DNA from: Candidatus Heimdallarchaeota archaeon
Lineage (GTDB): Archaea; Asgardarchaeota; Heimdallarchaeia; Heimdallarchaeales; Heimdallarchaeaceae
Length of the DNA stretch: 53,404 bases
Assembly (NCBI GenBank): GCA_023270155.1
Contig: JAGLTB010000032.1
Coordinates: 1 to 53,404, forward strand
Direction: 5' to 3'
In this document: positions 46,962 to 53,404 of the stretch, one piece after another
Numbering within the stretch: the stretch's first letter is position 1
How the letters are laid out: every line of letters starts with the position of its first letter
Notes under the pieces: model-generated
Told to the model about the DNA's origin: nothing
The model's input: only the letters and a program-made list of their open reading frames with translations
Database searches by the model: none
Translations under genes and position numbers: made by a program

Positions 46962-47111
46962 ATAGTCATCTAAATTCCGACAAAAATAATTTTGGGGCGT
47001 TTTAAGAGAAGCATATTTAAGCAAAAAATTTTACTATGTATAACTAATCTATTAAATGAATTACTAATACAAACGTGAAGAATGATTGATTAAACCATTA
47101 GTTAAGGAAAA

Positions 47112-47324
47112 TTACATTTTGTTTAGCTGTTCCTTCTCTCTTATCCTAGAATTAGAAGGAATTTCCTCATTATAATATTCCTTTGCCAAAAATTCTGCTA
47201 GTGCATCCCTAACAACCTCAGAACGGGAGTGATAATTTCCTGAAGCTTCCATCTCCAGCATCCACTTTATCATCGAATCCGTTACTTTAAACGTGATCAA
47301 CCTTTTCTTCATCTTAAGCCCCAC
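47112..47324 (-). CDS. Ribbon-helix-helix (CopG-like) DNA-binding protein
   Basis: KKRLITFKVTDSMIKWMLEMEASGNYHSRSEVVRDALAEFLAKE typical of an RHH fold. Confidence 0.85.
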   Translation of the reverse strand: MGLKMKKRLITFKVTDSMIKWMLEMEASGNYHSRSEVVRDALAEFLAKEYYNEEIPSNSRIREKEQLNKM

Positions 47325-47778
47325 TTTTTAGACAAATAATAAGTCCTTCTAACCCACATATATAGTTTTTGTCGGTGACCGTTTAATGTAATACCCAGAT
47401 GATACAATTCTAGAAAAAGCTGAGGATATAGCAAATTGTTTAATCAAACTCTTTTTCTTATACTTATTTTTTTGAATGTTTGCTAGACACATTTGATTAA
47501 ATGATTCACATAGATATAAATAACAAATGTCTAGATGCGAATAAATTAGATTTAAGCCTAATTAGCTTAAAGAAAATAGAATTGTAATGATGAATAGGCA
47601 ACCAAAACAGAACAATTAGTTAATAAAATATTTCAATAAAAAGATAAATGCATAATTGAACACAGAAATTGCTATTTGGGTTAAGCATTTGGTCCATAAT
47701 TTTTTCGGAATGATATTTTAGGTTAAGATTTACAGCCTAAATTTCAAAAAATTATTAAATCATGTCTTATTTTTTTTT

Positions 47779-48177
47779 TTATTCATCAGTATTGTAGGCT
47801 ATCGCTACTATTTTCCACTCGCCAGACTTGTTACTTAGAGTGCCTAGAAACTTCCCAATTTGGTCTACATTCCCCTCGTCTCCCTTCAACACCATATGAT
47901 AACTCGCGATCATGTAAGCTATATCACCATTCTCTGAGAATTGAATATCTATCACTTCATTCTCCATGTGGACCAACGATTCGAAGATCACTTTGTAGAG
48001 TCCTCGGAGGTCACTGTGCCCTTTCATCAACTTCATTTCTGGGGCAAGGCTGTAACAGTCTTGGTCATAAATTTTTAAGGCTCCCTCGATGTTACGGCTA
48101 TTTTCTGCTTCCACACTCACCTGGAGTAGTTGCACTATCTTAGCTTTCTCCACCTCAACATCAAACATACGATACAT
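47779..48177 (-). CDS. SnoaL-like / DUF4440-type NTF2-fold protein
   Basis: VEAENSRNIEGALKIYDQDCYSLAPEMKLMKGHSDLRGLYKVIFES...GDIAYMIASYHMVLKG...GKFLGTLSNKSGEWKIVAIAYNTDE. Confidence 0.78.
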   Translation of the reverse strand: MYRMFDVEVEKAKIVQLLQVSVEAENSRNIEGALKIYDQDCYSLAPEMKLMKGHSDLRGLYKVIFESLVHMENEVIDIQFSENGDIAYMIASYHMVLKGDEGNVDQIGKFLGTLSNKSGEWKIVAIAYNTDE

Positions 48178-48278
48178 CCTCCAAATTTTTCATTTTTATC
48201 CTTCCTTAGCATATTCAACAATAATAAAACTTGATATCCCCTTATTTATAAGTATCTATTTTTCATTAAGATTAGTGT

Positions 48279-48491
48279 TTATAAGCAATTAGCTTGATAA
48301 ATGCCACGAAATATACGAGAAAATCTTTTAGCAAGTTCTTTCTTTACAAGTTTATAGTTTTTAGACTTATCCAGATTATCCATGTAACCTCTGAATGAAT
48401 CAAATTCCTCTTTTACATTCATAAAAGCTATAGCATTTACAAGTGTAGCTTCTATTTTTGCTCTGTTTCTAATAATACCTGAATCAGACAA
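48279..48491 (-). pseudogene. Fragment of DNA-3-methyladenine glycosylase I (Tag-like)
   Basis: DIEELLSDSGIIRNRAKIEATLVNAIAFMNVKEEFDSFRGY matches the Tag core (GIIRNRxKIxAtixNA...EFGSFxxY); the open frame extends upstream without ATG to a stop near 48550 and the C-terminal half is degenerate. Confidence 0.75.
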
Positions 48492-48785
48492 GAGCTCCTC
48501 AATATCATCAATAGGTTTGAAATAAGTGTTTTTCCCAAATTCATGTTACCTTCTTATAATGAAACAGGACTTCATGCAATTGTTCGCTCAAAATGTTTTT
48601 CGACAAGACTTAGAAAACGCTCATTTTCGGTCATAAATAAATTTGAATTTATTTCTTTAATCTAGCTTTCTCTCAATCACTCATTCCTAAAATCTACTAT
48701 CTACATCTAGGAGCACCAAAAATATACGCACGAATTTGTATCTTCTATATCCTCAAGGTTATTTTAGCGAAGAAAATGGCTTATC

Positions 48786-49625
48786 TCATATTGTTTTTGT
48801 AATCCAGTCAATTATCATATTGTCGAATAAAGCTTGTTCCTCATATGGGGGAGTATGACCACTTTTCTCAAATAAATGGTACTTACAACTTGGAAACTTT
48901 TCCTTCTCACCGTCCCACAAAATAGGGGGGTTCAAAAAATCATACTTCCCCATCGCTAGAAAAACTGGACAGGAAATCTTGGACAGGAATGGAGTGGCAT
49001 CATAGTCCTTTAATATTTCATAGGCAAATATATTCCAAAATTCCATGTTGAGCCTCTGATCTTCAAAAAGTGGTGATGAATCAAATTGTGGATCATACCA
49101 AAACTTTGATCCAATAGCAACATAATATTTCACAAAATCTTCACCGGTATTAAGTTTAATATTCGAAAGAGTTTCGAAGTTGGAGTCATAAATCGCTTTT
49201 CTCTCGGTAGACGCATTTTCGTCCCAATAATCTTGTTGTTTCTTGGTGTAATCTTTTATTAACCACCACTTTGGTCCAAGCCCAATTAGAATGAGATGAG
49301 AAACTTTATCTGGAAATCTTCTTACGTATTCAAGCCCAAGAAGTACCATTGCAGAATGCCCCAACAAAGCAAAGGTTTTAAGATTTAATTTCTGAACGAA
49401 TGAATCAAAATCATTGATTAATGAATCAAGAGTCATATCCTCGACTTTTCCAAGTTCAGAGTAACCGCAGAATCCATTATCAACGAAAATTAGTTGCAAG
49501 TGGCTCCTAATGTTAGTTGATAAGGTACGTTTATGAAAGGGATTTAACCCATTCAAAATTATACAAGGTACCCCATTTCCTTCGATTTCATAGTATATTT
49601 TTCTTCCATTAACTGTAATATGCAA
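48786..49625 (-). CDS. Alpha/beta hydrolase
   Basis: HITVNGRKIYYEIEGNGVPCIILNG, nucleophile elbow LLGHSAMVLLGLEYVRRFPDKVSHLILIG, CPVFLAMGKYD, SGHTPPYEEQALFDNMIIDWI. Confidence 0.88.
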   Translation of the reverse strand: MHITVNGRKIYYEIEGNGVPCIILNGLNPFHKRTLSTNIRSHLQLIFVDNGFCGYSELGKVEDMTLDSLINDFDSFVQKLNLKTFALLGHSAMVLLGLEYVRRFPDKVSHLILIGLGPKWWLIKDYTKKQQDYWDENASTERKAIYDSNFETLSNIKLNTGEDFVKYYVAIGSKFWYDPQFDSSPLFEDQRLNMEFWNIFAYEILKDYDATPFLSKISCPVFLAMGKYDFLNPPILWDGEKEKFPSCKYHLFEKSGHTPPYEEQALFDNMIIDWITKTI

Positions 49626-49806
49626 TTTCTTAGACTCCTCTTCAGTTGTTCCATCAATTTAATGCAATATAATAACTTTTTCCGTCTTTATAACTCACAT
49701 AATGAAGCATTGGAAGTTTTAAAACAAAACAAACACATTACCACAATTGAAACTTGGACAGATTTCCCAAGATCTTGGGATTTTTGGGATAAACTAGGAG
49801 CTGAAA

Positions 49807-50001
49807 GTGTACATGAAGAAGCGGTCAGCAGACTTTATTGATAATGAAATAATTGAGAGTATTGTAAATTGCTATTCTGATTCTGGTGATGCTGAAAGAG
49901 CTCTATCTCTACTTAGGAGAACAAGCGAATATGCAATTAGACAGAACTGCGAAAATATAACAAGTGAGCATTTTTTGAAAATGAGGGAATCTATGTGGTA
50001 A
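49807..50001 (+). pseudogene. Fragment of Cdc6/Orc1-like AAA+ protein (lid region)
   Basis: KKRSADFIDNEIIESIVNCYSDSGDAERALSLLRRTSEYAIRQNCENITSEHFLK resembles the archaeal Cdc6/Orc1 segment IL..RA....I..e.iE.IA.....GDARRALDLLR.AgeIAe..g...VTeEHV; ATPase core and winged helix absent. Confidence 0.65.
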
Positions 50002-50055
50002 ATTATATTATGTATTTTGAAGAAGTGAAAATGTAAATAGGTTTATCCTTCCATG

Positions 50056-51198
50056 TTAAAATTCACTGAATTCATCTTGGTCTTCCACATCATCTTTCCA
50101 ACGAGAATATTTCTTCATAATGTCTTCAATATCTCCAGAGATAGATCTGGCTAGTTCAGCTGCTGTTACTTCACTAACTTCTTTCTGTGTTGGAGGTGGT
50201 GCTTTTTGTGTTGGAGGTGGTGCTTTTAGTGGAGGTTTAATATCTAAAACAGCTTCTCCTCTGATTACTTCTTCTCGTTCTTTTTCTTCTTCAATGATGT
50301 CTAACCATTCCCTATACTTGTCTATCTCTACAACTTCCTTTCTGTGATCTTTCATCATTTGGAAAATTTCTGATCTAATTGGTTTTGAGATGTCCCAGCA
50401 CATTTGCCAGAGCATATCAGATTGATAGTCAGAGAACTTAATTGCTGTTTTCTTTACCATAAATGCTGAAAACCTCCAGAAGTTTTCTCCTAATATTTCA
50501 GCTATTTTCTTTTCAGCTTTTTTCTCATTTGACTCTATACTCAAGAGCGTTTGGATACCTTCTAGCTGCTGAAAAACATATTTTCTTATATAGGGCCATA
50601 AGTTTGGGAATCGCAAAAGTTCTTCTTTTTCCAACAATTGTTGTGATTCTGGAGTTGTTTCTTCATGCTTAACTCTTTTCTCCACCATTGCATGTGCTAA
50701 TTGATCAACAGTTTCATACCCGTTATTTTTAGCAATCATTTTTAGAGCTGAATCTATGGAATATAGGAGTGGTGCTGGATGTTCAAGTTTCGATTCTGCT
50801 AGTAAATCCTCAACTGCTAATTCAGATCCTATCCCTCCCAAAGATAGTGCTGCTCTGCTTTTTACTGATACATCTGGATCTTTTCTCACTGAAACCAGAA
50901 GAGCGGAGATGGCTTGGGGAGAGGTAAATTTACCTAGCGATCTAGCTGCTGCAAGCCTGATATCCCTAATATTATCCATTAGGCAGAAAATTAAAGTCTC
51001 TATCGCTCGATGGTCCCCAATCTCAGCTAAAGCAGTAATTGAATAAGTTCTGTTTTCTATTGAATCTTGATTTACAACCTTAATTAGAGGTTCAACTGCT
51101 CTTTCATCCCTCAAATCCCCTAGAGCTAAAATTGCCTCTTCTCGTTTCGCTGTATCTTCGTTAGTTAGTTGTTTAATCAGCTTACTGATATTTACCAT
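50056..51198 (-). CDS. HEAT-repeat protein (PBS-lyase-like repeats)
   Basis: Repeats such as REEAILALGDLRDERAVEPLIKVV, RTYSITALAEIGDHRAIETLIFCL, RLAAARSLGKFTSPQAISALL; Pro-rich linker. Confidence 0.85.
   Translation of the reverse strand: MVNISKLIKQLTNEDTAKREEAILALGDLRDERAVEPLIKVVNQDSIENRTYSITALAEIGDHRAIETLIFCLMDNIRDIRLAAARSLGKFTSPQAISALLVSVRKDPDVSVKSRAALSLGGIGSELAVEDLLAESKLEHPAPLLYSIDSALKMIAKNNGYETVDQLAHAMVEKRVKHEETTPESQQLLEKEELLRFPNLWPYIRKYVFQQLEGIQTLLSIESNEKKAEKKIAEILGENFWRFSAFMVKKTAIKFSDYQSDMLWQMCWDISKPIRSEIFQMMKDHRKEVVEIDKYREWLDIIEEEKEREEVIRGEAVLDIKPPLKAPPPTQKAPPPTQKEVSEVTAAELARSISGDIEDIMKKYSRWKDDVEDQDEFSEF
50182..50223. repeat. 21-bp direct tandem repeat (2 units) encoding APPPTQK twice
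   Basis: tttctgtgttggaggtggtgc / tttttgtgttggaggtggtgc; translates in reverse as KAPPPTQKAPPPTQK. Confidence 0.8.
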
Positions 51199-51250
51199 GC
51201 AAGTATAACAAGTTAGTAAAAATATATAATTGTATTGCTTAACTGATGAG

Positions 51251-52216
51251 TCATCCAGTTTTTTTCAGATTTCTCCAAGAATAGTCTTCTTTTGCTATAA
51301 GAGTGACTGCAGAATCCTCTTTTTGGTCTATTATTTGCAGATCACTATCAGCAACAATTGCTTTTGAGAACTCATTAATTTTCTCAAATCGTGGCATAAT
51401 TTCATATGGTAGTCTTTTTCTTGCGTCTCCAACTGACATAAAACCTTTAGGCTCCAAAAAATGTGCTTCAGATTCTAAAAATAATTTTGTATATTCTTCA
51501 GATTGTTCCATATTATATCCTGGAACCAAAGTTAACCTAACTACCTTTCTTGTATCCAGTGACGGGAGTAATTGTATTGTTTCATTTATTTTGTCCCAAG
51601 CATTGGTAATTGAGGGTCTTGCTGTCTTTTCGAATAATTCTCTATTAGGTGCGATTAAGGTTACATATAATTGAGTTGGTAAAGGATCTAACTTTTCTAG
51701 AACTTCTGGATTAGTTCCATTTGTCACTAGAAATGTGGTCATATCTCTTGAGTGGAATTCTTCTATCAATTCGCTCAATTTTGGATAAAGAGTAGGTTCT
51801 CCACTCAATGAAATTGCTGCATGCTTTGGATTGAGAGATTCTAGATATTTCTCATTTGGCACTGCAGGATGTGCATTATATCCAGCAACAAGTTTTCTTT
51901 GCTGCTCGATCATTTTATCAATAATTTCTTTAGGTTCATCAACTTTGCAGTTCATGGGATCTTTATTATACCATGAAGCACTTCTCCAGCAGAAAACACA
52001 TTTTAGGTTACACCAAATAGTTGCGGGAGTGCATTGTAAACATTGATGTGAATTTATTCCGTAGAACTTACTCTTATAACAGACACCTTCTCCCTTTAAT
52101 GAATGCTTTAACCATGTACATGTCTTAACAGCTGAATGGTTCCCAGCAATCCTGTACTGCTGTTTCTCCAATTTGTCTTTAACATTATCTGGAATAGAAC
52201 AAGGAACAACAGTCAT
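51251..52216 (-). CDS. taw1: tRNA 4-demethylwyosine synthase (Taw1/TYW1, radical SAM)
   Basis: YRIAGNHSAVKTCTWLKHSLKGEGVCYKSKFYGINSHQCLQCTPATIWCNLKCVFCWR; AISLSGEPTLYPKLSELIEEFHSRDMTTFLVTNG. Confidence 0.93.
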   Translation of the reverse strand: MTVVPCSIPDNVKDKLEKQQYRIAGNHSAVKTCTWLKHSLKGEGVCYKSKFYGINSHQCLQCTPATIWCNLKCVFCWRSASWYNKDPMNCKVDEPKEIIDKMIEQQRKLVAGYNAHPAVPNEKYLESLNPKHAAISLSGEPTLYPKLSELIEEFHSRDMTTFLVTNGTNPEVLEKLDPLPTQLYVTLIAPNRELFEKTARPSITNAWDKINETIQLLPSLDTRKVVRLTLVPGYNMEQSEEYTKLFLESEAHFLEPKGFMSVGDARKRLPYEIMPRFEKINEFSKAIVADSDLQIIDQKEDSAVTLIAKEDYSWRNLKKTG

Positions 52217-52312
52217 CTAAACTTCCAGAAAATCTTTCCTTTTTTATTCTTTTGATACAACTGAAATTTAATAAATATAAAAATAAAAGGAGGAAGATGT
52301 TAGTTGTAATCC

Positions 52313-52708
52313 TCAGTCATCAACTAGACTGTCTAAAGTTATCTCATCAAGAAATCCAAATCTACTTGCATCGCTCAAATAAGATTGTGCTTGAAAATCA
52401 CTGTCAAATACTTTGACTTTATCTTTGATTTCTTTGTTTTTTATTTTCTTCTTCTTTGTGAATAAGAAAGCTATATTCTGAACAATTTTCCCTCTTTCAG
52501 CCAATTTATCTGCAATTTTATTAGCTATTTCTTCTGATTCCTTAACATCATAACTTGTGACATCAATCATGTAAAAGAGAGGTTTTTTAGCATTTTCATG
52601 TTGTTCATCTAAGCATCTTTTAAGTTCCTTTACCATTTTATCAGTATATTTTCCTTCAAATCTCATTTTTACTATTACTTGAGAGAGGTATCTCACATGA
52701 ATTGTCAT
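52313..52708 (-). CDS. Small protein, possibly SpoIIAA/STAS-like
   Basis: VIVKMRFEGKYTDKMVKELKRCLDEQHENAKKPLFYMIDVTSYDV alternating beta/alpha pattern; family call tentative. Confidence 0.4.
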   Translation of the reverse strand: MTIHVRYLSQVIVKMRFEGKYTDKMVKELKRCLDEQHENAKKPLFYMIDVTSYDVKESEEIANKIADKLAERGKIVQNIAFLFTKKKKIKNKEIKDKVKVFDSDFQAQSYLSDASRFGFLDEITLDSLVDD

Positions 52709-52847
52709 ATTATCACAATTTTAACGCTAACCTTTCACAACCATGAAATATTTAAAAACGTTGTTTTTTGACACTTTTCTAAAATCATAAAATTTCGATG
52801 CATTACATTTATTAAATCTCAAGAAACTAATTGTTTGTGAGTTTGAA

Positions 52848-53384
52848 ATGGTGAATGAAGATAAAGAAGAACCTGCTGAAGTAATGCAAGAAGATAAGAC
52901 TTCATTCATCAATCGAGCTAGACAAATTCGTCTTGTGAAATTTGCTATAGTTAGTACAGGTGGATTTGGTTTGACAGAGTTATTTGTCTTTCTTTCACTT
53001 TTGGTTTTTGACTTGTACTTCTTAAGAGAAGAAATTCTTTTTAGATTCTGGGTATTCGATGTCTATACTAGTCACTTTGCTCTTCTAGTAGCAATAATTG
53101 TAGTAATGGTATATAACTACGCTATTAATAAAATTTGGACTTTTAGAAAGCAGGAACAGCTAGTAGATTTTAGAATCTCAGTTCAATTTATTAAATTTGC
53201 AATTGTTGGGGCTTCAGGAGCTCTAGTTAATTATGGATTGTTTCATCTATTTTTTGTTGTGATAGGTTGGAATGTTTATCTTGCAACTGCCGTAGGTTTT
53301 GTGGTTTCTGTATTAACAAATTTCATCTTGAATGATCTTTGGACATTTAATCCTAAATTTGGTAAAGAAAAAAACAATGTGTGA
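52848..53384 (+). CDS. GtrA-like membrane protein
   Basis: LVKFAIVSTGGFGLTELFVFLSLLVF...YNYAINKIWTFRK and FIKFAIVGASGALVNYGLFHLFF...FVVSVLTNFILNDLWTFN. Confidence 0.88.
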   Translation: MVNEDKEEPAEVMQEDKTSFINRARQIRLVKFAIVSTGGFGLTELFVFLSLLVFDLYFLREEILFRFWVFDVYTSHFALLVAIIVVMVYNYAINKIWTFRKQEQLVDFRISVQFIKFAIVGASGALVNYGLFHLFFVVIGWNVYLATAVGFVVSVLTNFILNDLWTFNPKFGKEKNNV

Positions 53385-53404
53385 TTAATTGAGTTCATAA
53401 CCAC

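Noticed and set aside
47600-47778. AT-rich spacer with a small tttagg...cctaaa hairpin considered as ncRNA or origin
   Set aside because: Only a 6-bp stem, no conserved motif, no initiator-binding repeats recognised.
49620-49841. 73-aa ORF overlapping the hydrolase start and Cdc6 fragment
   Set aside because: No recognised family; could be a coding remnant in another frame but support is insufficient.
50182-50223. 21-bp tandem repeat considered as CRISPR/satellite
   Set aside because: Only two adjacent units, no spacers, in frame within a Pro-rich protein linker.
50120-51046. Several + strand ORFs across the HEAT protein
   Set aside because: Antisense shadows of the HEAT-repeat CDS.

Overview
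AT-rich archaeal chromosomal window. The archaeal assignment rests on a TFB (TFIIB) gene, a Taw1/TYW1 gene and small TATA-proximal, near-leaderless genes. The combination of TPR/HEAT proteins with longin/roadblock-like C-terminal modules and extracellular multidomain proteins is reminiscent of Asgard archaea, but that is inference. The most notable content is a sulfate-transfer neighbourhood (~0-21.6 kb). It holds three arylsulfate-sulfotransferase (ASST)-like exported/membrane proteins (two large tandem paralogs with Ig-like and discoidin-like modules), a CysQ-type PAP phosphatase, a bifunctional ATP sulfurylase-APS kinase, a TauE/SafE permease and two PAPS-type sulfotransferases (one frameshifted at the window edge). 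This runs directly into a surface-glycan/nonulosonic-acid locus (~19-34 kb: NeuA-PseG fusion, NeuB, flippase, pyruvyltransferase-like, Asn-synthase-like, several glycosyltransferases). I propose, as inference, an archaeal surface sulfation/sialylation system. Fine-scale reading shows several fossils: a tandem duplication scar carrying the 5' end of cysQ (with its promoter) joined to the 3' end of the upstream methyltransferase gene; an acetyltransferase whose left-handed beta-helix has been deleted in frame; a neuA 5' stub; and fragments of Tag glycosylase and Cdc6/Orc1. Further right are a tandem array of three TPR proteins with a shared C-terminal module, two solitary N6-adenine methyltransferases, an MFS-PhoU-like fusion and a metzincin-like protease. 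No CRISPR array, rRNA, tRNA or transposase was recognised by eye. Family calls are from motif recognition only; no searches were run.
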